DNA of 40,193 nucleotides from a virus, in the IMG/VR virus record IMGVR_UViG_3300048447_000279, positions 1 to 40,193 of that record; one strand, given 5' to 3'. A program made the translations under genes and the position numbers. Under the pieces are notes generated by a model. That model had not been told where the DNA came from. It saw nothing but the letters and a program-made list of their open reading frames with translations, and did no database searches. Positions 32,984 to 40,044 of the stretch are shown here, piece after piece (positions within the stretch are counted from its first letter, which is position 1; the number at the start of each line of letters is the position of its first letter).

Positions 32984-33501
32984 ACCCCGACCAAGTACAA
33001 GAACTGACGATGCTCATGGAAGACCCCGCGACTTTCATCACGCTACAAACGAACGACGGTGGCGATGGCCGACGAGTCCTCAATGGCTCTGCCTTTGTAA
33101 GACACGACAGCATTCACCGAGAGAAATTCCTTTCTCCGGCGCGCTCATATCATGACCTGCCTCATGGGATTCTCAAAGGTCACACATGGGTTGACGCTCG
33201 CGTCATGGGTAAGCCGCGTGGCTCCCAATGGGTATCCACGACAGTCACTGCACCTTTTTACATCTGTGACTTCACTTATTCACAGGTCGTTAAAGCACCG
33301 ACGCGCGACAATGTTCTTATACCCTCAGCCACAGGTGATACTATGGCGCGCGGTATTAGTTCCTACGATGACCTCATGGGTTTGATTGAAGACCCACTCA
33401 CCGAGGAAGACATGCCACTTACAGAAGAGGACATGCCACTTACAGAAGAGGACATGCCACTCACTGAGGAAGACGAACCACTCACGGAGGATTGGTACTG
33501 A
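32980..33501 (+). CDS. 173-residue protein with five PLTEE units at its C-terminus
   Basis: Begins MNPDQVQELTMLMED. A folded-looking strand-rich body (about 1-130) is followed by an acidic tail of one EDPLTE, three EDMPLTE and one EDEPLTE unit ending DWY. The three EDMPLTE units are near-identical 21-base repeats in DNA (33400-33460), which indicates recent tandem duplication. The body has no recognised family. ATGA overlap at the start. Confidence 0.78.
   Translation: MNPDQVQELTMLMEDPATFITLQTNDGGDGRRVLNGSAFVRHDSIHREKFLSPARSYHDLPHGILKGHTWVDARVMGKPRGSQWVSTTVTAPFYICDFTYSQVVKAPTRDNVLIPSATGDTMARGISSYDDLMGLIEDPLTEEDMPLTEEDMPLTEEDMPLTEEDEPLTEDWY
33388..33490 (+). repeat. 21-base tandem repeat coding EDMPLTE
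   Basis: Five consecutive units in frame; the middle three share almost every base (gaggacatgccact pattern), the outer two have diverged to EDPLTE and EDEPLTE. In-frame, length multiple of three, typical of slippage or recombination within a coding repeat. Confidence 0.8.
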
Positions 33502-33653
33502 TGCGATTCACGATACGAAGCGATGATGCTTACGATAGAAGTGCCGCGTTCAAGATACACAAAGCAATCCTCAATACATACTGCGAGCAATTGAAGGCTC
33601 GCGAATCACAGTCCACGGACACAAACAAAAAACAAACGGAGGAACAAGTATGA
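33501..33653 (+). CDS. 50-residue protein between two PLTEE genes
   Basis: Begins MRFTIRSDDAYDRSA and ends KKQTEEQV. The ATG shares its A with the previous TGA, GGAGG lies ten bases ahead (inside the PLTEE tail), and the stop overlaps the next start (ATGA). Its last 17 codons include the 22-base repeat shared with the end of the helicase gene. The function is unknown; it may be partly a by-product of that repeat. Confidence 0.6.
   Translation: MRFTIRSDDAYDRSAAFKIHKAILNTYCEQLKARESQSTDTNKKQTEEQV
33603..33624 (+). repeat. 22-base post-PLTEE repeat, copy 2
   Basis: Exact second copy of the sequence at 29181-29202. Here it is read through as coding DNA in the small gene. Confidence 0.65.
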
Positions 33654-35734
33654 ACCCAGAAAACAGAACCTCCATCATCGGTATGATGATGGAAAAGAAG
33701 CCAAACATGACGCAGATGAACATCTTCATCAGCGCGACGAACGAAAGCAAACAAGTGTGGGTCCCCGACTCATGCATCGCACATCAGCGAATGGTGGATG
33801 GCACAACCATCCTTCTACTGCAAGACACAAAAATGAACGGCGCACTCTTGAGTGTCGCGTCAGTTTACAAAGACTTTGCAGGACACACCATCCACGCTGA
33901 ACTCAAAGACATGTCCGATGCTTGGATTGAGTATGGTGACGCACCGCTGACAGAGGACGCACCGCTGACAGAGGACGACGAGCCATTGACTGATGATGAT
34001 GCACCGCTGACTGACGATGATGAGCCATTGACTGATGATGATGAGCCATTGACTGATGATGACGCACCGTTGACTGACGATGACGCACCGTTGACAGAAG
34101 AAGACGAGCCATTGACAGAGGACGACTACGATGACAGCACCCCTTCCTTTGAAGGCGCAGGTGTTGACATTGGGTTGTTGAATCAAGAAGTTGTTGACGA
34201 CACTGCACAAGCCAAGAAGAAGGCAAGCGCAGTAGCCAAAGCCGCACAAGCACGCGAGGCTCGCTTCGCCGCCGCTAAGGAAATCAAGGCCAACCTCAAC
34301 ACTGACTTCGCTAAGGCGTTTGCTGACGGCAAGCGACACGAAGACATGATGGGCGCTTGGAACTTTGAAGCAGATGTTGTGGAGATGGCGCAGGTACGGA
34401 CTGACCCAATCACTGGCGAGCAGACTGTTCACATCCCGCGCAACCCCAACACAGGTGAAGCGAAGGTGCGTTGCATCGTCAATCCAACCCTTGCTGACCA
34501 AGACAACCCATTCGGTGTCATGCTCAACAGAGCCATCGGTGAACACTTTGAACACATCGACCACCCCACTGTGTTCAAGCCTGTCATTGAGTGTATCAAC
34601 GGCATCAATGACTCAGCAGGTAAGGAACTCATCAGTTGGGATGCTTACTCCATCAACAATGGTAAGCGCGCAATCATGAACCTTGACATTACAGGCTACG
34701 CAACCAAGACTCGCAAAGAGAGTGCAACCAATCTTGGTAACTTTGGTTATGTCAACCTGTCCGCAAACCGAATCAGCGACGCGCTTGTCGAAGAGCATGG
34801 CGGTCACCGCATTGGTGTCACCATCATGAATGCTCACGACGGTAAGTCTGCCTTGCAGTCTTTCATGTCTGTTCTTCGCACCTACTGTGGCAACCTTGCC
34901 ATGCGTGGTGGCGTGCAGAACCTTCTCATGGCTGGTAACAAATCCAAGTTGCGACACATGAAAGGGAACATGGCTGAGTTCGATGCTGACCAATTTGCTG
35001 AGCGTGTCACCACTGCTCTGCACGACGCGCAGAAGAACTTGCTTGCCATGCACATCCTTCGCCACCTTCCGATTGAACAGAACCTCTTTGACAAGGTACT
35101 CACTGTGTTCAGCAAGCAAGGATTGATTGCACCACCGACTGTCAAGATTCATGTCGCTGACCTCAATCAATTCGCGCAGACAGAATCCGGCGGTACTTCT
35201 CTCACCCTCGGTGACTTGGGTAAGGATGCAGTCAAGATGGCTGGCGGTCACGCATACAACGCAGTGCTATCGGGATGGATGAACCCCGACCTCGGCTATG
35301 TTGCGATGGGCAAAGAGAACGGCTCCGAGTTGGACGCTAAGTCGCATGGTACAATGTTCCACGCGGCTCAAGCAATGACAGGTACGCTAACCCACAACCC
35401 TGTTTGGTCGGATGGGAAGCGTACACTTCATGGCAAGACGCAAGGCATTGAGACGATGATGAAGCGCTCAAGCAAGGCAACCAACCTCCTTGAACACATG
35501 GCGTTCGCCGCAGTCAACACCTACGCGGCTCACACTGGACAGCCTGTCGATGACTTGGAAGCGATGGGTCAATGGTTCGCTGAGAACCCCGACCAACTGC
35601 AAGTCCCTGTGTCTTCCTACAAGGCTAACTCAAGCGGTAACTGGAACCCTAAGACCGTTGGATTGACTGAGGTGCAAGACTTCACCGAGACATGGAATGT
35701 TAAGCACATCACTGTTGAGGCTCAAGTCAAGTGA
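33650..35734 (+). CDS. DUF932-like protein with nine-unit acidic PLT repeat
   Basis: 694 residues beginning MNPENRTSIIGMMME, with GGAGG eight bases ahead. Residues 1-97 form a small domain. Residues about 98-160 are a run of nine PLT units (APLTED, EPLTDDD and similar), almost entirely acidic. The remainder resembles the DUF932 phage/plasmid family: SINNGKRAIMNLDITGY, then VTIMNAHDGKSALQSF and VLRTYCGNL in the order usual for that family, which is widely found on plasmids and phages without a firm function. It is the largest right-arm gene and followed by its own hairpins, so it probably ends a transcript. The family call is from memory. Confidence 0.8.
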   Translation: MNPENRTSIIGMMMEKKPNMTQMNIFISATNESKQVWVPDSCIAHQRMVDGTTILLLQDTKMNGALLSVASVYKDFAGHTIHAELKDMSDAWIEYGDAPLTEDAPLTEDDEPLTDDDAPLTDDDEPLTDDDEPLTDDDAPLTDDDAPLTEEDEPLTEDDYDDSTPSFEGAGVDIGLLNQEVVDDTAQAKKKASAVAKAAQAREARFAAAKEIKANLNTDFAKAFADGKRHEDMMGAWNFEADVVEMAQVRTDPITGEQTVHIPRNPNTGEAKVRCIVNPTLADQDNPFGVMLNRAIGEHFEHIDHPTVFKPVIECINGINDSAGKELISWDAYSINNGKRAIMNLDITGYATKTRKESATNLGNFGYVNLSANRISDALVEEHGGHRIGVTIMNAHDGKSALQSFMSVLRTYCGNLAMRGGVQNLLMAGNKSKLRHMKGNMAEFDADQFAERVTTALHDAQKNLLAMHILRHLPIEQNLFDKVLTVFSKQGLIAPPTVKIHVADLNQFAQTESGGTSLTLGDLGKDAVKMAGGHAYNAVLSGWMNPDLGYVAMGKENGSELDAKSHGTMFHAAQAMTGTLTHNPVWSDGKRTLHGKTQGIETMMKRSSKATNLLEHMAFAAVNTYAAHTGQPVDDLEAMGQWFAENPDQLQVPVSSYKANSSGNWNPKTVGLTEVQDFTETWNVKHITVEAQVK
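33946..34122 (+). repeat. Tandem acidic coding repeat (PLTDDD type)
   Basis: Nine in-frame units of 18 or 21 bases such as gatgagccattgactgat. Codons differ from those of the other PLTEE genes (TTG and CTG for Leu, GAT-rich Asp), so this array amplified on its own after any common origin. Confidence 0.85.
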
Positions 35735-35899
35735 CGCGCTAACCTTAACAACCTGCACACACACTCAATTGGGTAGCGGCCTACGCTAACTTTTTTCGGG
35801 GGGAGGTGAATGCTTTGTTCACTCCTTCGCCTCCCCCCACCCCCTTGACTTATGTTGCTCATGGAATGATGAGCGCGTAGCAAGAATGGAGGATTTATT
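35735..35899 (+). terminator. Hairpin-rich gap after the DUF932-like gene
   Basis: 165 non-coding bases. The 24-base 3' element (35764-35787, hairpin AGCG-GCCTA-CGCT) is followed by TTTTTT, then a 13-pair stem GGGGGGAGGTGAA/TTCGCCTCCCCCC (35798-35838). An alternative inner hairpin GTGAA/TTCAC (35806-35822) overlaps it. The stretch up to the next start at 35900 has GGAGGA as ribosome site and no clear TATA box. Confidence 0.6.
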
Positions 35900-36511
35900 A
35901 TGAACCCAACAAGATACAAATACGAACAAAACAAGAACGAAGCCAAGATTGCATTTGTCACAAGAATTGTGACAAGTGAGAACCGACCAATGACCGCCAG
36001 CGAAGTCTTCGCTTGCATTGACACAGAAGCCATGCCCGATGTGGTTGCCCAAAGGATACACGCGAACCTAAGTGATGCCGCAGGTAACTACGAGATGATT
36101 GGCAAGACGAGAATGCTCAACAAAGAAGGAGAGATGCGCGTGCATTACTTCCCGTTGGGTATGAGTGTTGACGGCGAAGAGATACCTGTACCTCTCTACA
36201 CCAAAGAGGGTGGCAACACCTTCACCAACGAAGACACACCCGATGCTGTCAAGGTTGCTGAGAAGGTTCTCGCTGACCTCGGTGCTGACGACGATGATGG
36301 TCTTCGTACCCTGCTGACCAACGAACCCATCCCTCGCACTGATGATGACGATGACCTCTTCACTGAGCCACTCATCCTTGAAGTGCTTGCGCAATACCAC
36401 ATGACCACCGTTGATATTGTCAAGGGAAGAATCAGCCACCACATCATGACTGCTCGTACAACAGAAGACAACCGCGCGCTCTTTGACATTCTTAAGGAGA
36501 TGATGTCTTGA
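35900..36511 (+). CDS. 203-residue protein, possible winged-helix N-terminus
   Basis: Begins MNPTRYKYEQNKNEAK, with GGAGGA eight bases ahead. Residues 15-90 (ENRPMTASEVFACID and VVAQRIHANLSDAAGNYEMIG) look like a winged helix. A central acidic run (DDDDG ... DDDDD) is followed by a second helical region that again resembles a small HTH (ILEVLAQYHMTTVDIVKG). The Asp-rich linker recalls the PLTEE linkers but lacks the motif. A regulatory role is plausible, not shown. Confidence 0.75.
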   Translation: MNPTRYKYEQNKNEAKIAFVTRIVTSENRPMTASEVFACIDTEAMPDVVAQRIHANLSDAAGNYEMIGKTRMLNKEGEMRVHYFPLGMSVDGEEIPVPLYTKEGGNTFTNEDTPDAVKVAEKVLADLGADDDDGLRTLLTNEPIPRTDDDDDLFTEPLILEVLAQYHMTTVDIVKGRISHHIMTARTTEDNRALFDILKEMMS

Positions 36512-37080
36512 GCATTCAATGGACACTGAACGCAGAGAACAAAGAAACGACCAATGCTAATGGTAGAAAAGTGACACGAAGCGTTGGACAAATCATTGAC
36601 CTCAGCGATGAAACAATCGAAGACCGAGTGATGATTCTCACTGAGGCATTCATGCTTCAAGACGACGATGGTGAGTGGGTTGATACTTACTCAGTCATCC
36701 GTGAGATGTTCGGTGAACCGACGCGCGTACTTGGTATCGCTTATGTTGACGGACGACCCATCATGCTTGGCGACTGCCCATGTCGTGGCGCACAATGTCG
36801 TGGCGCATGGGGCTGGTCTTACATGGGACGCGACCTCAACATGAGTGGACACCGAGGTAGCCTTGTTGCTCAACCATGTGACTCTATGCCGGAGCGCACC
36901 TTTGTTCCAACGACAGGTGAGTTCATGACCGAAGCACCATACGGTATGAACCCCGAAGAATACTATCGCTTCCAGCGAAAAGAGTGGGGCGATGTTGATG
37001 AGAAAGGTCTTGCCGACTTCATGTCTGCGAACCTTGCTATCGCTGAGGGCCGACAGAACAAGCACTGGAAGGTGGACTGA
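36508..37080 (+). CDS. 190-residue protein starting at TTG, unknown
   Basis: No ATG or GTG is available near the front; TTG at 36508 overlaps the previous stop (TTGA, like the ATGA pattern elsewhere) and has GGAGATGAT upstream. The protein begins MSIQWTLNAENKETT. A cysteine patch CPCRGAQC lies near residue 90. No family recognised. Confidence 0.72.
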   Translation: MSIQWTLNAENKETTNANGRKVTRSVGQIIDLSDETIEDRVMILTEAFMLQDDDGEWVDTYSVIREMFGEPTRVLGIAYVDGRPIMLGDCPCRGAQCRGAWGWSYMGRDLNMSGHRGSLVAQPCDSMPERTFVPTTGEFMTEAPYGMNPEEYYRFQRKEWGDVDEKGLADFMSANLAIAEGRQNKHWKVD

Positions 37081-37614
37081 ATGCCTGTACGAATCACAAC
37101 CGAGAAGTGGTTGGAAGGAAAGACCAACCCTCTCCGTTTGACATCCGGTCCCGACGCATGGGAAGGTGCAAACGGACACGCTTCGGGTATCTTGCATGAC
37201 GCATCGACTGTGCTCATTGTACCTGTCACTGATGCGGCGCGACAAGACTTACTCATCAATCACGGACTTGAGTATGACTTCGGTGTGAATGAGAAATACT
37301 TCGCGACCACCAACAGTGTTGACAAAACAACGATGCGCTCTTGTGACAACTTGCGGATGCAAACCAACGATGAAGACTTTGTTCTAATCCACGACGCTTG
37401 GTATGACAGCAAACTGATACGCCTTGTGAACAAACATTACAAGCGAGTCTCGGACGACATTGTTTTCTACGGTGGCGCTCAACGCGGACACCCGAACATC
37501 CTTCGCATGGAACTCCCTTGTCAAGATTGGGTGGCCTTCATCGCTCCACGCATCGAAGTCCCCGATGAACCCGAAGCCAAGTCTTTCAATCCAGTGACGG
37601 GGGAATGGGAATGA
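37081..37614 (+). CDS. 177-residue protein, unknown
   Basis: Begins MPVRITTEKWLEGKTN, immediately after the previous stop, with AAGGTGG ahead. Alternating strands and helices, acidic, with a YDSKLIRLVNKHYK segment. No family recognised. Confidence 0.75.
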   Translation: MPVRITTEKWLEGKTNPLRLTSGPDAWEGANGHASGILHDASTVLIVPVTDAARQDLLINHGLEYDFGVNEKYFATTNSVDKTTMRSCDNLRMQTNDEDFVLIHDAWYDSKLIRLVNKHYKRVSDDIVFYGGAQRGHPNILRMELPCQDWVAFIAPRIEVPDEPEAKSFNPVTGEWE

Positions 37615-37967
37615 TGTTCAAACCTATCCTATGCAGGGATGGAACTGTCATCAGCGTGCAAGCATCAAGCATCAACTACTGCTCACCTCGCAATGACTTC
37701 GCTAAGTCTTACGGCGCGGTGGAGATTGTGGTTGAAGACGGTACACCCGAATGCTACAACAGTGAAGACAAGATGAAAGCATTCGTCACTCCACAAGTAT
37801 TGATGGAACTCATCGCTCAACACGGAGGCGTTGTCGCTGGAGAACTACCACCACTCAACTTCGGAAACCACGCGATGGTTGACGAAAGAAATCAAGAGAT
37901 TGCTAAGATTGGAAACGCTTGGCAGTACGAAAAAGAACAAGCAAAGAAAGGAAGTGAAGAAGAATGA
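37611..37967 (+). CDS. 118-residue protein, unknown
   Basis: Begins MMFKPILCRDGTVISV. The start at 37611 overlaps the previous stop; ATGs at 37605 and 37614 are alternatives. A strand-rich N-terminus and a helical, lysine-rich end. No family recognised. Confidence 0.72.
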   Translation: MMFKPILCRDGTVISVQASSINYCSPRNDFAKSYGAVEIVVEDGTPECYNSEDKMKAFVTPQVLMELIAQHGGVVAGELPPLNFGNHAMVDERNQEIAKIGNAWQYEKEQAKKGSEEE

Positions 37968-38239
37968 AACCAATGAAACCCGCACACCGACGATACCATG
38001 ATTACATCTGCAAGATTGTCCCCGTAGGAGAAGAACATAGTTGCCACTCGATACGATTGGCGTTGCGCGACTACACACCGGAATTGTATATCAAACGCAA
38101 CCGTCCTTTCCATCACAAGGAACTGCCGAACACCCAAGTCCTCTCTTACATCTTGAGGGTCAGCCCCAACTTCACGAAGTCAACCCTTGTTAGGAAAGGT
38201 CCCGACGCAAAGGAACAACTGTGGAGGCGCATTCAATGA
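37964..38239 (+). CDS. 91-residue basic protein, unknown
   Basis: Begins MKPMKPAHRRYHDYI, with GGAAGTGAAGAAGA ahead (coding the GSEEE end of the gene before). Many Arg, Lys and His. No family recognised. Confidence 0.72.
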   Translation: MKPMKPAHRRYHDYICKIVPVGEEHSCHSIRLALRDYTPELYIKRNRPFHHKELPNTQVLSYILRVSPNFTKSTLVRKGPDAKEQLWRRIQ

Positions 38240-38769
38240 ACATATTCGTATTGGACGAAGACCCTATCCTTGCCGCGCGAATGATGTGCGACAAACACAT
38301 ACCAAAAATGATAGTCGAGAGCGCGCAGATGATGGCGAGTGCGCTTCGCAAACACGGAGCGGGTGATGAACTCATGCCACTCAATGCCAATGGCCGTCCG
38401 TACCGAGGGGGCTATCAACATCACCCATGTACGGTATGGACTTCTATCAACATCAACAACTACATGTGGCTTTACAACCACGCCTATCAGTTGTGTACGG
38501 AATACAGATTGAGATTCTCACGCGAACATGCTTGCGAAGTCAAGATTCTCAAGATGGTCAGCAACGACGCGCTTCGCCTGTTACCTATGGGAGTACGCAC
38601 TGCTTTCGCTCGCGCTTTCAATAAAGAACGATACCCGCACCTTTACGATACTTCGCGCTACACTACCGTAGAAGCGTATCGGACATACTACTCACAAGAC
38701 AAGCGACGCTTTGCGTCGTGGAACAAAGGTACTCCCGCGCCTCAATGGTGGGAACAAATGGAGGAATGA
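38236..38769 (+). CDS. 177-residue protein, unknown
   Basis: The start at ATG 38236 (MNIFVLDEDPILAAR) overlaps the previous stop; GGAGG lies ten bases ahead, and the GTG at 38221 in frame is less likely. The opening NIFVLDEDPILAARMMCDKHIPKM resembles the start of a family of phage proteins that I recall for its pairing of LDEDP with ARMMCDKH, later followed by CTVWTSININNYMWLYNHAYQL and a C-terminal YRTYYSQDKRRFASWNKGTPAPQWW. The family is uncharacterised to my knowledge. Confidence 0.8.
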   Translation: MNIFVLDEDPILAARMMCDKHIPKMIVESAQMMASALRKHGAGDELMPLNANGRPYRGGYQHHPCTVWTSININNYMWLYNHAYQLCTEYRLRFSREHACEVKILKMVSNDALRLLPMGVRTAFARAFNKERYPHLYDTSRYTTVEAYRTYYSQDKRRFASWNKGTPAPQWWEQMEE

Positions 38770-38771
38770 AA

Positions 38772-38924
38772 ATGACCCGACAAACAAACATGAACGAAGC
38801 CCAACTAAGAATGAAACACGAACAACTGATGGAGTTGCTTGAAGAAGCATTCAGTGACCGCGCTAATACAAGCGGTGCTGGATACTTAAACCAAGTCGCG
38901 CGATTGATGGGGGTGATTGAATGA
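38772..38924 (+). CDS. 50-residue helical protein
   Basis: The start at ATG 38772 (MTRQTNMNEAQLRMK) lies seven bases after GGAGG; the ATG at 38766 would sit one base from it. Helical, ends LMGVIE. The GTGATTGA codons of that ending form the next ribosome site. No family recognised. Confidence 0.66.
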   Translation: MTRQTNMNEAQLRMKHEQLMELLEEAFSDRANTSGAGYLNQVARLMGVIE

Positions 38925-39091
38925 GCAAAGAATACGAAGTTGTGAAGACAGTCAAATACACTTTCGTTGTGTATGCTGACAATGATGCAGAAGCGGAGAA
39001 GGACGCATGGGCGCATGATGATTCTGCTCCCATGATGGACTACGAAGTCTATGAGATTGAAATCACTCGCATGGAGGATGAGGAAGAATGA
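38921..39091 (+). CDS. 56-residue acidic protein
   Basis: Begins MSKEYEVVKTVKYTF and ends MEDEEE. ATGA overlap on both sides. A beta-alpha-beta-like pattern (KYTFVVYADNDAEAEKDAW) resembles small DUF-type proteins whose strand-helix-strand fold is common in phages. The function is unknown. Confidence 0.7.
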   Translation: MSKEYEVVKTVKYTFVVYADNDAEAEKDAWAHDDSAPMMDYEVYEIEITRMEDEEE

Positions 39092-39312
39092 TTGACACAG
39101 ACGATTTAGACAACATGAGCCGAAGAGATTTGGTGGAACTACTTGAAGCATACAACGAATCACTCGCAGAAGTCGAGCGGTTGCGTGAACTGTTGAGCAT
39201 TGATGAGGGAAGTCGTGATGAAGGTTATTGTGTAACGATGCGCCTTGAAGGATGCGAATACATTGGAACGCTTAGACTATACAAAGATGAAGAAGGTAAG
39301 GTGATTGAATGA
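39088..39312 (+). CDS. 74-residue coiled-coil protein of the MIDTD series
   Basis: Begins MIDTDDLDNMSRRDL, with a coiled coil (VELLEAYNESLAEVERLREL) and the ending KVIE. It is the first of three consecutive genes starting with MIDTD; its first 15 bases match the next two starts. Unknown function. Confidence 0.72.
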   Translation: MIDTDDLDNMSRRDLVELLEAYNESLAEVERLRELLSIDEGSRDEGYCVTMRLEGCEYIGTLRLYKDEEGKVIE

Positions 39313-39343
39313 TTGACACAGACAAATACGAAGGACGCACACC
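39299..39343 (+). repeat. 45-base start cassette, copy 1
   Basis: Exact 45-base repeat covering the last codons of one gene, the ribosome site AGGTGATTGA, the ATG and twelve codons (MIDTDKYEGRTP) of the next. A second copy lies 176 bases downstream at 39475-39519. Confidence 0.9.
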
Positions 39344-39488
39344 ACCTTGTTGCTTTTGCGGAGAGAATGGAGGCAACCTCACACTTTCAAAAATAAATGC
39401 TGATTACTCATGCCAGTCATGCGGGGAATGGCAGAACGCTATACTCAACAGCGCATGGTTTATTGTTGGATATGAGGTGATTGAATGA
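39309..39488 (+). CDS. 59-residue zinc-finger protein of the MIDTD series
   Basis: Begins MIDTDKYEGRTPPCC. After the repeated leader comes a zinc-ribbon-like CFCGENGG ... CQSCGEW, then a hydrophobic end with YEVIE. Start and stop overlap both neighbours. Its first 12 residues are identical to those of the next gene, the rest is unrelated. Confidence 0.75.
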   Translation: MIDTDKYEGRTPPCCFCGENGGNLTLSKINADYSCQSCGEWQNAILNSAWFIVGYEVIE

Positions 39489-39519
39489 TTGACACAGACA
39501 AATACGAAGGACGCACACC
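39475..39519 (+). repeat. 45-base start cassette, copy 2
   Basis: Second exact copy of the sequence at 39299-39343, again spanning a gene junction and the first twelve codons. Confidence 0.9.
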
Positions 39520-39724
39520 CGGCCATTGGTCGGTGACATCAATCCGCGACGGAAGCATACCGTACAACACGGCTGATGAAGAACTCATAGCAGACGCACC
39601 ACTTCTCCTTGAAGAAGTTGAGCGTTTGCGTGATTTCATTCAGTCCGTATGGGACGGACTTGGTGAAGCAGGTCGCAACGAACACTACGAACTGTTCAAG
39701 GAATACATGGGAGTGATTGAATGA
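39485..39724 (+). CDS. 79-residue protein of the MIDTD series
   Basis: Begins MIDTDKYEGRTPGHW. After the shared leader follows a different body with LLLEEVERLRDFI, which recalls the coiled coil EVERLR of the gene at 39088, and the ending MGVIE, which matches the end of the gene at 38772. It looks assembled from pieces of its neighbours. Unknown function. Confidence 0.74.
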   Translation: MIDTDKYEGRTPGHWSVTSIRDGSIPYNTADEELIADAPLLLEEVERLRDFIQSVWDGLGEAGRNEHYELFKEYMGVIE

Positions 39725-40044
39725 GTCCCGAAGAAGCATTGGAAAAGATGCGTATCCAGCAAGCGCAAATGGCGGTGCAAGCCGAGATGATGGTTGAGCG
39801 CGTCCACAAACTGCAAGACCTTAACCACTGTGCTGAGTCGGGTCACTCTTGGATTGTTGAAAAAACAAGCGGTGCGAGCCAAACACAGGTTGACCACATG
39901 CGGATTCAGTGTATGCACTGCAACGCGTTCTATGAGATTGCACGAACAAGCAAACAGAACGCTATCATTACCCCGCTTTGCATCACCGACAACAACAAGG
40001 ACATGACTGTTCAAGACTTTCTTAACGGAGGTGAAGAAGAATGA
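39721..40044 (+). CDS. 107-residue protein with possible metal site
   Basis: Begins MSPEEALEKMRIQQA, a helical first half, then HCAESGHSW and IQCMHCNAF, a plausible C/H zinc site (about residues 36-68). ATGA overlap at both ends; the GGAGGTGAAGAAGA end supplies the next ribosome site. No family recognised. Confidence 0.74.
   Translation: MSPEEALEKMRIQQAQMAVQAEMMVERVHKLQDLNHCAESGHSWIVEKTSGASQTQVDHMRIQCMHCNAFYEIARTSKQNAIITPLCITDNNKDMTVQDFLNGGEEE

Noticed and set aside
33388-34125. Tandem repeats considered as a CRISPR array
   Set aside because: Units are in frame, contiguous, 18-21 bases long and without unique spacers; they are coding repeats.
33860-34564. 234-codon minus-strand frame across the acidic repeat
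   Set aside because: Antisense shadow of the DUF932-like gene: the repeat has no stop in that frame and yields a repetitive, hydrophobic-looking product.
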